Positions 42,794 to 50,884 of a stretch of DNA of 64,000 nt are shown here, one piece after another. The first letter of the stretch is position 1; every line of letters starts with the position of its first letter. Under the pieces are notes generated by a model, which was given only the letters and a program-made list of their open reading frames with translations, searched no databases and was not told where the DNA came from. The position numbers and the translations under genes are program-made. The stretch lies in contig NZ_JBBKAH010000006.1 in NCBI RefSeq assembly GCF_037652055.1, forward strand, positions 95,158 to 159,157, written 5' to 3'. The stretch comes from Pelagibius sp037652055 (GTDB lineage: Bacteria > Pseudomonadota > Alphaproteobacteria > Kiloniellales > Kiloniellaceae).

Positions 42794-43222
42794 TCAGGCG
42801 ATGCCCCCGACGACCGTTGCCGGGGTCCAGCGCGTGCGGCGCCGCTGGCGGCGGGTCGCCACGTCCTCGGCCGAATAGTCCGCCGGCCTGGCCGGCTGCG
42901 TGAAACGGCCGGCGTCGTCCAAGGCGTTGACGATGACGACGGCATAGGCGCGCTCGCCGTCCGGCATCACGGCCGCGACATAGACCCCGCAGCGGCCGCA
43001 AAGATAGTAGTCCGCGGTCCTCAGCCCGAAGCCGTAGCGCTGTACTGCGGCGGCGTCGTGCAGGGTCAGCGTCACCCGGCCGTCGGGATCCGATACCGCC
43101 CGCGAGCCATGCTTGCGGCAGAAGCTGCACTGGCAGGCGCGCACTTCGGTGTCTTCGGGCGCCACCGCGCTTTCATAGCTGACCATGATAGCGCCGCAGT
43201 GGCAGCCCCCGTCATATCGCAT
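42794..43222 (-). CDS. GFA/CENP-V family zinc protein
   Basis: Protein of 142 residues with the GFA (glutathione-dependent formaldehyde-activating-like) fold. The zinc-binding cysteine clusters are all there: GGCHCGAI, ACQCSFCRKHGS and LCGRCGVYV. Family members bind zinc and sometimes glutathione; the enzymatic role is usually unproven. It starts 11 bases after the HAD gene stop and is probably co-transcribed with it. Confidence 0.88.
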   Translation of the reverse strand: MRYDGGCHCGAIMVSYESAVAPEDTEVRACQCSFCRKHGSRAVSDPDGRVTLTLHDAAAVQRYGFGLRTADYYLCGRCGVYVAAVMPDGERAYAVVIVNALDDAGRFTQPARPADYSAEDVATRRQRRRTRWTPATVVGGIA

Positions 43223-43233
43223 TCCCGCTCTCC

Positions 43234-43938
43234 TCAGCGTCGGCCGGCCGCCAACCGCGCCAGCAGGTCAGGCAGCTCGCCAAGATGCTCCAGCCGGTGG
43301 AAGCGCTCGCTGACCGGGTCCTTGTCGTGCGCCTCGTGCGCCCACAGCAGGGCATAGGGCACATGCACGCCATGGCCGCCCAGTTCCAGCATCGGCAGCA
43401 CGTCCGACGGCATCGAGTTGCCGACCATCACCGTGCGTGCCGGTTCGATGCCGTGGCGTTTGAAGATGCCGCGGTACACCGCGGCGTCCTTGCGCGGCAC
43501 GATCTCGACCTGCTCGAAGTGATCGGCAAGGCCCGAGCGCTCGATCTTGCTGGTCTGGTCGACGATATCGCCCTTGGTGATGAGGATGACGCGGAAGCGT
43601 CCCTTCACCGCCGCCAGGGTTTCCTCGACGCCGTCCAGCAGATCGACCGGCGCCTCGATCATGGTCTTGCCGAGCGTGACGATCTCGTGGATCTCGTCCG
43701 CCGTGATGCGGCCCTCGGTCAGCTGGATCGCCGCCTCCACCATCGACAGCGTGAAGCCCTTGATGCCGTAGCCGAAGAGCTGCAGGTTGCGCATCTCCAC
43801 CGCGAAGAGGGCATCGTGGATGTCCTCCCCCGGGCGGTAGCGCTGCACCACGGCCTCCAGCTTCTTCTGGGTATCCTGAAACAGGTGCTCGTTGTGCCAG
43901 AGGGTGTCGTCGGCGTCGAAGGCGACGGTATCGATCAT
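43234..43938 (-). CDS. HAD-superfamily hydrolase
   Basis: Haloacid-dehalogenase-like phosphatase (234 residues). Motif I is FDADDTLWHN (nucleophile and acid Asp), motif II ILITKGD with Thr, motif III Lys in VPRKDAA, and motif IV GNSMPSDVLPML. The alpha-helical cap makes it a subclass I phosphatase. The ATG at 43938 was chosen; a GTG at 43950 is in frame. It probably forms a two-gene unit with the GFA gene. The substrate is unknown; it follows the nucleoside operon on the same strand but is separated from it by a large hairpin. Confidence 0.88.
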   Translation of the reverse strand: MIDTVAFDADDTLWHNEHLFQDTQKKLEAVVQRYRPGEDIHDALFAVEMRNLQLFGYGIKGFTLSMVEAAIQLTEGRITADEIHEIVTLGKTMIEAPVDLLDGVEETLAAVKGRFRVILITKGDIVDQTSKIERSGLADHFEQVEIVPRKDAAVYRGIFKRHGIEPARTVMVGNSMPSDVLPMLELGGHGVHVPYALLWAHEAHDKDPVSERFHRLEHLGELPDLLARLAAGRR

Positions 43939-43958
43939 TGTACGGTCCACACGGGTAT

Positions 43959-44013
43959 CTAGCCTCGTCCCCCAAGACGCGCCGCTGCGCGGCGCCCCGC
44001 AGGACGAGGCTAG
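43959..44013 (-). terminator. Long stem-loop after the nucleoside operon
   Basis: Perfect 12-bp arms CTAGCCTCGTCC and GGACGAGGCTAG separated by 31 bases that can fold further (GCCGC/GCGGC). It lies in the 109-base gap between the 5'-nucleotidase stop and the HAD start. No T-tract, so it may be a weak or Rho-assisted terminator. Confidence 0.5.
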
Positions 44014-44047
44014 CGGGCGTCTCGACCCACGAGGTGAATTCGGCTCC

Positions 44048-45559
44048 TCAATCCACCGCCTTCACGCGGCCTTCCACTTTCGGCGCGACCTCGCCGGCGG
44101 CGGCGACGAAGTCCATCACCATGCTGGCCAGGTATTTGGCGGCCGAGCCGTCGACCAAGACCTTGCCTTCCTCCAGGACGGTGTAGCCGTCGCCGCCGCC
44201 AGCGATGAAGTCGTTGGTCGCCACGGTATAGGTCGCCGCGGGATCCAGCGGCTTGCCGTTCACCATGGCCGACTTCACGCGCTCGCCGGCGGGCGCGCTG
44301 CGGCTCCAGGTCATGGCGATGCCGGAGACGTGCGGGAAGCGCCCCGCCCCCTGCTCCACCGCGCTGACGCCGTGCTCCAGCACCTCCAACAGCTGAGCGC
44401 CGGTCAGTTGCAGCTTCACGGTGCGGTTGCCGAAGGGCAGCTCGGTCTGGATGTCGCGGCGGGTCAGCGTCACGCCGGCGTCGTAGGTCTTGTCGCCGCG
44501 GATGCCGCCGCCGTTGGTAACCGCCACGTCGGCGTTCACGCCCTGGCGCATCGCATCGGCGATGAGATTGCCCAGCGCCGTCTCCTCGCCGCGCACCTTG
44601 GCGCGCTCGCTCGACAGCGGCACCGCAGACTTGCCGAGCGCCACATCCAATTCCTTGGAGAGCTGGTCGAGGTAACCTTGCACCTTGGCGGCCATCGCGG
44701 CGTCGGGCTCGACGCCCTCGCTCGAAAGAATGCGGAACTGCGGCGACCACACGAACTGCGGGGTGCCGCGGTTGTCGACGGTATCCATGGTCACCTCGAC
44801 GACCATCAGGGTGTCGCCCTGGGAACCGGCCTCGACGAAGGCGAACTGACCGTCATAGTAGGTGATCTGCAGATGGTCGTGTCCCGACAGCAGGATGTCG
44901 ATACCGCTGTCGGCGTAGACCAACTGCAGGTCTTCCGCGATGCCGAGGTGGGCCAGTGCCACGATCAGATCGGCGCCGTTGGCGCGCAGATCGTCACTGA
45001 GGGCGCGTGCGGTCTCGATCAGCGGCTTGAAGGAGATGCCCTCGGCGCTGGAGATCGTCGGCGTCTCCGGCGTGGTGAGGCCGATGAAGCCGACGGTGTA
45101 GGGGCCGGCCTCCTTGGTCCAGGTGGCGAGCGTGCCTTCGATGAGGGCGCCGGTGGAATCGACGGCATTGGCGCTGAGGATCGGGAAACGCGCCTCGGCG
45201 ACGCGCTGGCGCGTCACCGCCGGGCCGAAGTCGAACTCGTGGTTGCCCAGCACCATGAGATCCAGCTCAGCCTCGTTGAAGAGGTCGATCATGTGGGCGC
45301 CCTTGTCGAAACCCGACAGCAGCGAGGGCGAAATGGTGTCGCCGCCGTGGGTGAAGACGCTGTGCGGCGCGGCCGCCCGCTCGCGGTTCACCAGGGTCAT
45401 CAGGCGGGCGAGGCCGCCGCGTCCCTTGGACTCCTCGATGCGGTCGATGTCGTTGATATGCAGCAGGCTGAGTTTCACCGGCTCCGCCGCCGCCGGGGCC
45501 GCCAGCGCCAGCGCGAGCAGCGCGGCGCAGAGCGGTGCTCTTATTCTTTGCGCAATCAT
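44048..45559 (-). CDS. Exported 5'-nucleotidase / metallophosphatase (UshA-like)
   Basis: Periplasmic bifunctional metallophosphatase/5'-nucleotidase of 503 residues with a signal peptide (APLCAALLALALAAPAAAEP). Metal-site motifs: LLHINDIDRI (family LHTNDxH; the usual His appears to be replaced), THGGDTISPSLLSG, LGNHEFDFG and LLSGHDH. The C-terminal nucleotide-binding domain has AVTNGGGIRGDK and VATNDFIAGGGDGYT. It would strip phosphate from external nucleotides so that nucleosides enter through the ABC transporter of the same operon. It is the last gene of the ten-gene operon. Confidence 0.9.
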   Translation of the reverse strand: MIAQRIRAPLCAALLALALAAPAAAEPVKLSLLHINDIDRIEESKGRGGLARLMTLVNRERAAAPHSVFTHGGDTISPSLLSGFDKGAHMIDLFNEAELDLMVLGNHEFDFGPAVTRQRVAEARFPILSANAVDSTGALIEGTLATWTKEAGPYTVGFIGLTTPETPTISSAEGISFKPLIETARALSDDLRANGADLIVALAHLGIAEDLQLVYADSGIDILLSGHDHLQITYYDGQFAFVEAGSQGDTLMVVEVTMDTVDNRGTPQFVWSPQFRILSSEGVEPDAAMAAKVQGYLDQLSKELDVALGKSAVPLSSERAKVRGEETALGNLIADAMRQGVNADVAVTNGGGIRGDKTYDAGVTLTRRDIQTELPFGNRTVKLQLTGAQLLEVLEHGVSAVEQGAGRFPHVSGIAMTWSRSAPAGERVKSAMVNGKPLDPAATYTVATNDFIAGGGDGYTVLEEGKVLVDGSAAKYLASMVMDFVAAAGEVAPKVEGRVKAVD

Positions 45560-45595
45560 CTTTGTTCCCTTGTGAAAGTCTCAGTGCAAAGCCCG

Positions 45596-46525
45596 TCAAA
45601 GCGAAACGTCGAAACCCTTCAGCGGCAGGTCGGCGCCGCGCTGCAGCCAGTTGTCCTCGGCATAGCAGCAGGCACCGTCGATCAGATGCAGCGTATAGGC
45701 GTGGCGCGAGCGTTCCGAGCGGTTGGGCAGGCTGCCGTGCGGCAGCTTGCCGTGCAGCACTACCAGCGTCCCCCGCTTCGCCTCCAGGGGCACGGCGCCT
45801 TCTTCCTGCCAGGGCGTGTCGTCGAGACGCTCCATCACCAGCGCCCCATCCTTGCGGCGCCAGCGTTCGCGCAAGGGGCCAAGGTGACCGCCCGGCAGTG
45901 CCCAGAGGCAGCCGTTCTCCACCGTGGCGTCTTCCAGCGCGAACCACAGACCGACGACACTCAGGGGCTCGGTATAGAGGAAGGTCGAATCCTGGTGCCA
46001 GCCGACCTCGCCGCCGATGCGCGGCTGCTTGAAGATGTACATGGACTGCAGCAGCAGCGGTTCGGCGAGGCCCAGGCCGCCGGGACGGCTTGCCAGCGTC
46101 GCCAGTTGCGGCAGGCGCGAGAAGCGCCGGAAGACCGGGTCGAGGTCGTGCTGGGCGTGGCCGATCTTGTTGATGGAGAGGCGCTTGTCCTGGCGCAGAA
46201 GGCCCGCTGCGTCGAAGGCCTCCTCTTCGAAGAAGAAGCGGATCTTGTTGCCGGACTCCTGGAAGTAGCGGTCGCGCCCGTGCACCTGCCCGCGCGTGGA
46301 GAACACGCTGGAGACCGTGCCGGGATCGAAACCCGCGACGAGTTCTTCCGCCCGCGCCATCAACGCCGCACAGTCGGCCGGCGGCACCATGTCCTCGATC
46401 ACCAGGAAGCCGTCGCGCGCGTAGGCGGCCCGCATCTCTGCAGTGAGTACGCCACCGGGCGGCGCGGCGAAACGCGCGGCGGTGGGACAGTCGTTGCTCG
46501 GCAAGGCTCTGAACATCGGCCTCAC
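45596..46525 (-). CDS. PHYHD1-like phytanoyl-CoA dioxygenase family protein
   Basis: Non-heme Fe(II)/2-oxoglutarate oxygenase of the PhyH family (309 residues). Iron ligands are His177 and Asp179 (VGWHQDSTFLYTEPL) and His263 (LPHGSL); Arg274 in ERSRHAYTLHLID would bind 2-oxoglutarate. The sequence follows vertebrate PHYHD1 closely, for example GNKIRFFFEE, SINKIGHAQH, LQSMYIFKQPRIGGEV and EDATVENGCLW. The GTG start overlaps the deoA stop (GTGA); ATG 46516 is an alternative. Embedded between deoA and a nucleotidase, it may oxidise a nucleoside or nucleobase, an inference from context. Substrate not established. Confidence 0.9.
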   Translation of the reverse strand: MRPMFRALPSNDCPTAARFAAPPGGVLTAEMRAAYARDGFLVIEDMVPPADCAALMARAEELVAGFDPGTVSSVFSTRGQVHGRDRYFQESGNKIRFFFEEEAFDAAGLLRQDKRLSINKIGHAQHDLDPVFRRFSRLPQLATLASRPGGLGLAEPLLLQSMYIFKQPRIGGEVGWHQDSTFLYTEPLSVVGLWFALEDATVENGCLWALPGGHLGPLRERWRRKDGALVMERLDDTPWQEEGAVPLEAKRGTLVVLHGKLPHGSLPNRSERSRHAYTLHLIDGACCYAEDNWLQRGADLPLKGFDVSL

Positions 46526-47871
46526 AGGTCCTTCGCCGTGATGCGCTGGCGGACGATCGGAAACCGGTCGTTGTCAGTCTGGCCGATCTCGAAGGCCTTC
46601 TGCAAGATCTCAGCGGCGGCTTCGGCGCCGGCCTCGTCGGCGGCGTGCACCACAGCGATGGGGTCGGCGGCGGTGACCACCTGACCCAGCGGCAAGATAT
46701 CGTCGATACCGACCGCGGGATCGATGCGGTCCTCCACCCGCCGGCGGCCGCCGCCCAACGCGATGACCGCCAGGCCGACTGCGCGGGTATCGCAGGCGGA
46801 GACCACCCCGGCCGCCTTGGCCTGCACCGCGCGGACCACCGGCGCCTTGGGCAGCAGATCCTTGGCCCGCGCCATGAAATCCGCCGGGCCGCCGAGCGCC
46901 ACCACCATCGCATCGAAGCACGCCGCCGCCCGCCCCGAAGTCAGCGCCGCCTCGGCCTTCTTGCGCGCAGCCCCATCGTCGCCGGCCAGCCCTCCGAGCA
47001 GCAGCATCTCGGCGGCCAGCGCCAGGGTCACCTCGCGCAGGCGCCCGTCGCCGCCTTCACCGGCCAGCATCTCGACGCACTCCAGAACCTCCAGCGCGTT
47101 GCCGGCGCTGCGCCCCAGAGGCTGGTTCATGTCGGTGATGAGCGCCGTCGTCGGCAGACCCGCGCCGGTGGCCACGGACACGATGCTCTCGGCCAGGTCG
47201 TCGGCCATCTGCATCGACGATGCGAAGGCGCCGTTGCCGACCTTCACGTCCATCACCAGGCCGTCGAGGCCGGCCGCCAGCTTCTTCGACAGGATGGATG
47301 CCGTGATGAGCGGGATGGACTCCACCGTGGCAGTGACGTCGCGCACGGCGTAGAGCCGGCGGTCGGCGGGCGCGAGGTCCGCCGTCTGGCCGATGATGGC
47401 GCAGCCGACCTCGGCCACCACGCGCTGGAAGGTCGCAATATCCGGCGTCGCGTTGTAGCCGGGGATGGACTCCAGCTTGTCGAGGGTGCCCCCTGTATGG
47501 CCGAGGCCGCGCCCGGAGATCATCGGCACGTAGGCGTCACAGGCCGCAAGGATCGGCGCCAGGATCAGGCTCACCTTGTCGCCGACGCCGCCGGTGGAAT
47601 GCTTGTCGAGCACCGGGCCGGCCAGAGCAAAGCCCTTCCAATCGAGCTGACGCCCGCTCGCGGTCATCGCGCGGGTCAGCGCCACGGTCTCCTCGGAGGT
47701 CATGCCGTTGAGGAAGACCGCCATGGCGAAGGCCGCCAACTGGCCATCGCCCAAGCCGCCTTCCTTGGCGCTTCCGGCGGCGATGCCGGCCACGAAGCTC
47801 TCGATCTCCTCGGCGGAGAGCGCGTCCCCGTCGCGTTTGCGGCGGATGATCTCCTGCGGCAATGCTGCCAT
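46522..47871 (-). CDS. deoA: Thymidine phosphorylase
   Basis: Splits thymidine/deoxyuridine to base and deoxyribose-1-phosphate (449 residues). The family signature is GPVLDKHSTGGVGDKVSLIL with the phosphate-binding KHSTGG; others are MISGRGLGHTGGTLDKLESI, LVMDVKVGNGAF and DMNQPLGRSAGNALEV. The ATG overlaps the deoC stop (ATGA) and the stop overlaps the dioxygenase start, so it is tightly coupled on both sides. Confidence 0.96.
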   Translation of the reverse strand: MAALPQEIIRRKRDGDALSAEEIESFVAGIAAGSAKEGGLGDGQLAAFAMAVFLNGMTSEETVALTRAMTASGRQLDWKGFALAGPVLDKHSTGGVGDKVSLILAPILAACDAYVPMISGRGLGHTGGTLDKLESIPGYNATPDIATFQRVVAEVGCAIIGQTADLAPADRRLYAVRDVTATVESIPLITASILSKKLAAGLDGLVMDVKVGNGAFASSMQMADDLAESIVSVATGAGLPTTALITDMNQPLGRSAGNALEVLECVEMLAGEGGDGRLREVTLALAAEMLLLGGLAGDDGAARKKAEAALTSGRAAACFDAMVVALGGPADFMARAKDLLPKAPVVRAVQAKAAGVVSACDTRAVGLAVIALGGGRRRVEDRIDPAVGIDDILPLGQVVTAADPIAVVHAADEAGAEAAAEILQKAFEIGQTDNDRFPIVRQRITAKDL

Positions 47872-48656
47872 CAGTAGCTGCCTTTCGAGTCGCCTGGTGC
47901 GGGTGCCCCGGGAACGACGCCGAGAGCGGCGAGCAGGTCGTCCAGCAAGCCGCTGGCACCGAATCGGAAATGCCGGGCGTCGGCCCAGTCCGGCCCCATG
48001 ATGCGGTCGGCAATGGCGAGGTAGGCGCCCGCGGTCGCGGTGTCGCGGATGCCGCCGGCCGCCTTGAAGCCGACATCCTTTCCGCTGTCCTTGATCGCGC
48101 GCAGCATGGCCTCCGCCGCTTCCGGCGTTGCCGAGACCTCGACCTTGCCGGTGGAGGTCTTGATGAAATCGGCGCCGGCCTCGATGGCGTCGCGGCTGGC
48201 GGCGTAGATCTTCTCCACCGCGCCCAGGCGGCCGGTCTCCAGGATGACCTTCAGCAACACAGACCCGCCGCACTCGGCCTTGCAGGCGGCGATCATGTCC
48301 TGCGCCACGCCGACGTCGCCGCCCAGCCAGCGGGTGTAGGGCATGACGAGATCCACCTCGTCGGCGCCCTGGTTCGCGATGTCCTCTGCCTCGCGCGCCG
48401 CCCTGGCTATGTTGTCGCCGCCGGCGGGAAAGTTGGCGACCGCGGCCACGCGCACGCCGCTGTGCTCCAGCAGGCCGCGCGCCAGGGTGATGAAGCGCGG
48501 CCAGATGCAGACGGCGGCAATCGGCCCGGGCGCGGTGACCGCTTTGTTGCACAGCGCCGACACGACCGCGTCGTCATCGTCGTCGCCCAGGCTGGTCAGG
48601 TCAAGCAGGCGGATCGCCCGCCCTGCAATCGCCCTCCGGGACGCCATATCAATCAT
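47871..48656 (-). CDS. deoC: Deoxyribose-phosphate aldolase
   Basis: Cleaves deoxyribose-5-phosphate to glyceraldehyde-3-phosphate and acetaldehyde (261 residues, TIM barrel). The Schiff-base lysine lies in ADFIKTSTGK, with GFKAAGGIRD and the N-terminal LLDLTSLGDDD as further family blocks. GGAGG lies 6 bases before the ATG at 48656, which overlaps the end of the purine nucleoside phosphorylase gene by 8 bases. A phosphopentomutase gene (deoB) is not seen in the operon. Confidence 0.95.
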   Translation of the reverse strand: MIDMASRRAIAGRAIRLLDLTSLGDDDDDAVVSALCNKAVTAPGPIAAVCIWPRFITLARGLLEHSGVRVAAVANFPAGGDNIARAAREAEDIANQGADEVDLVMPYTRWLGGDVGVAQDMIAACKAECGGSVLLKVILETGRLGAVEKIYAASRDAIEAGADFIKTSTGKVEVSATPEAAEAMLRAIKDSGKDVGFKAAGGIRDTATAGAYLAIADRIMGPDWADARHFRFGASGLLDDLLAALGVVPGAPAPGDSKGSY

Positions 48657-49458
48657 CCAGATCCTCCAGAAAGGCGCTCAGCAGCCGCTGCATGTCGCCG
48701 GCCGCGGCCGTCGCATGCTTCATGGTGTGCTCGTGGGAAAGGCTTTCGTCGGAAAGACCGGCGGCGAGGTTGGTGATCATCGAAACCGCCGTCACCGTCA
48801 GGCCCAGCATGCGCGCGACGATCACCTCCGGCACCGTCGACATGCCGACGGCATCGCCGCCCAAGACCCTGGCTGCGCGGATCTCCGCCGGGGTCTCGAA
48901 GTGCGGGCCGCAGAACCACACGTAGACGCCTTCGGCCAGCGGAATGCCGAGACGCTTGGCCAGGGCCGCGAGCCTGTCGCACGACACCGGGTCGTAGGCG
49001 TCGACCAGGTTGACGAAGCGCTCGTTGCCGGCAAGGCCGAACAGCGGCGAGACGCCGGCGAAATTGATGTGGTCGCGCAGCAGCATGAGGCTGCCCGGCC
49101 CGGCATCGGGATTGAGGCTGCCCGCGGCGTTGGTGAGGATGAGCCGGCGGCATCCGAGCGCCTTCAGGGTGGCAAGGGCCAGGTTCATGCCGTCGGCGCG
49201 GCCGTGCTCGTAGAAGTGCGCGCGCCCCTGCATCACGGCGACGCGGCGCCCGCCGAGGCGGCCGAGGATGAGATTGCCGCCGTGCCCGGCGACCGAGGGC
49301 ACCGGAAAACCCGGCAGCTCGGCATAGCGCATAATGACGCGTTGCTCGACCGCCTCGGCCAAGGCGCCGAGCCCGGAGCCGAGCACCAGCGCGACCTCCG
49401 GCGCCTCGGGGACTTGCTTGCGGATGAGATCGGCCGTGGCGGCCGCCGCTTCGAACAT
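48649..49458 (-). CDS. Purine-nucleoside phosphorylase (trimeric type)
   Basis: Phosphorolysis of purine (deoxy)nucleosides to base and (deoxy)ribose-1-phosphate, 269 residues. The trimeric PNP/MTAP family signatures are LVLGSGLGALAEAVE (phosphate site Ser/Gly), GHGGNLILGRLGGRRVAVMQ, GRAHFYEHG, ILTNAAGSLNPDAGPGSLML and the purine site GPHFETPAEIRA then GMSTVPEVIVAR. It lies 19 bases after cdd and overlaps deoC. Confidence 0.94.
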   Translation of the reverse strand: MFEAAAATADLIRKQVPEAPEVALVLGSGLGALAEAVEQRVIMRYAELPGFPVPSVAGHGGNLILGRLGGRRVAVMQGRAHFYEHGRADGMNLALATLKALGCRRLILTNAAGSLNPDAGPGSLMLLRDHINFAGVSPLFGLAGNERFVNLVDAYDPVSCDRLAALAKRLGIPLAEGVYVWFCGPHFETPAEIRAARVLGGDAVGMSTVPEVIVARMLGLTVTAVSMITNLAAGLSDESLSHEHTMKHATAAAGDMQRLLSAFLEDLDD

Positions 49459-49477
49459 CGTCTACGCCCCTTCTACT

Positions 49478-49870
49478 CTAGCCGAGGTTATCGGGACCGA
49501 AGGACAGCGGCAGCAGCTCGCCCAGGGTTGCCGTGCGGCGCAGGCCCTTGGGCCCGCAGATGTGAATCACCAGGTCGTCGGCGGCGAACTCCCGCAGGCG
49601 CTGGCGGCAGCCGCCGCAGGGCGTCACCAGAGCCTCGCCCTTGCCCGCCACTGCGACCTCGACGATGCGCGTCTCGCCCCCCATCACCATGGCCGAGATC
49701 GCCGAAGCCTCGGCGCAGCAGCCTTGCGGATAGGCCGCGTTCTCCACATTGCAGCCGGCATAGATGCCGCCGCCGGCGCCGCGCACGGCGGCACCGACCG
49801 GAAAGTTCGAATAGGGTGCGTAGGCTTTCGCCATCGCCGCGATAGCCGCCTCGATCAGGTCGGCGCTCAT
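49478..49870 (-). CDS. cdd: Cytidine deaminase
   Basis: Zinc enzyme converting (deoxy)cytidine to (deoxy)uridine, 130 residues, tetrameric type. Motifs: YSNFPVGAAV, GCNVENAAYPQGCCAEASAI (zinc Cys and catalytic Glu in CAE) and PCGGCRQRLREF (two zinc Cys). Fifth gene of the operon, after the second permease. Confidence 0.96.
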   Translation of the reverse strand: MSADLIEAAIAAMAKAYAPYSNFPVGAAVRGAGGGIYAGCNVENAAYPQGCCAEASAISAMVMGGETRIVEVAVAGKGEALVTPCGGCRQRLREFAADDLVIHICGPKGLRRTATLGELLPLSFGPDNLG

Positions 49871-49906
49871 CTGTCTTCTCCCGTCAGAACCAACGTGTGC
49901 ATCACC

Positions 49907-50881
49907 TCAGCGTTCCTTCACGTAAGGCCGGCCGATCGCCTTGGGCGCCACCGCCCGGCCGATGAAGCCGGCCAGCAGCACCACGGTCAGCACATAGGGC
50001 AGCGCCTGGATCAACTGCACCGGCATCGGTCCGATGACCGGCAGCACGACGCCTTGCAGGCGGATAGCGATGGCGTCCAGGAAGCCGAACATTAGGCAGG
50101 CCAGCATGGCCGGCACCGGGCGCCACTTGCCGAAGATCAGTGCCGCCAGCGCGATGTAGCCCTGGCCAGCCGTCATCTCGCGCACGAAGGCGGCGTTCTG
50201 CGCGATGGAGAGATAAGTACCAGCGAAGCCGCAGAGCAGGCCGGCGCAGAGCACCGCGCGGTAGCGCAGTCCGGTCACCGAGATGCCCGCGGTGTCCACG
50301 GCACCGGGGTTCTCCCCCACCGCGCGCAGCCGCAGACCGAAGCGCGTGCGGTAGACGACCCACCAGGTGAGCGGCACCAGCGCGAAGGCGACGTAGACCA
50401 GCAGGTTGTGCCCGGACAGCAGTTCGCTGTAGAGCGCCCCGAGGACCGGCACTTCGGCGAGGGTTTCGGCGCCCGGCAGGTGGATCGGCGTGAAGCGGGC
50501 GGTGTTGGGCACCGAGGGCGTCTGGCCGCCGCGCTGGAACCAGGCGATGCCGAGCACCACAGTCAGCCCGGAAACCAGGATGTTGATGGCGACGCCGCTG
50601 ACGACCTGGTCGCCGCGGTGGGTGATGCAGGCGAAGCCGTGCAGCAGGGCCAGCGCGATCGAGACGGCGATGCCGCCCCCGAGAGCCAGCCAGGGCGATC
50701 CGGTCACCGCGGCGGTACTGGCCGCGGCGAAGGCGGCCGCCAGCATCTTGCCTTCCAGACTGATGTCGATGATGCCGGAGCGCTCGGAGAACAGCCCGGC
50801 CATGGCACAGAAGACCAGCGGCGTGGCGACGCGCAGGGTGGCATCGAAGATGAGCAGAAGGTCGAACAGGAAGTCGGCCAT
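49907..50881 (-). CDS. Nucleoside ABC transporter permease (NupQ-like)
   Basis: Inner-membrane permease of the branched-chain-type (BPD_transp_2) fold, 324 residues, about eight to ten helices. Typical blocks are MAGLFSERSGIIDISLEGKM near the N terminus, FACITHRGDQVVSGVAINIL and GENPGAVDTAGISV. Such permeases pair with BMP binding proteins for nucleoside uptake. It starts 3 bases after the other permease. Confidence 0.92.
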   Translation of the reverse strand: MADFLFDLLLIFDATLRVATPLVFCAMAGLFSERSGIIDISLEGKMLAAAFAAASTAAVTGSPWLALGGGIAVSIALALLHGFACITHRGDQVVSGVAINILVSGLTVVLGIAWFQRGGQTPSVPNTARFTPIHLPGAETLAEVPVLGALYSELLSGHNLLVYVAFALVPLTWWVVYRTRFGLRLRAVGENPGAVDTAGISVTGLRYRAVLCAGLLCGFAGTYLSIAQNAAFVREMTAGQGYIALAALIFGKWRPVPAMLACLMFGFLDAIAIRLQGVVLPVIGPMPVQLIQALPYVLTVVLLAGFIGRAVAPKAIGRPYVKER

Positions 50882-50884
50882 CCC

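Noticed and set aside
43892..46684. 930-codon open frame antisense to the nucleotidase, dioxygenase and deoA genes
   Set aside because: It is an opposite-strand shadow of three well-supported genes. The His/Arg/Gly-rich translation has no domain, and long antisense frames are expected in GC-rich coding DNA.
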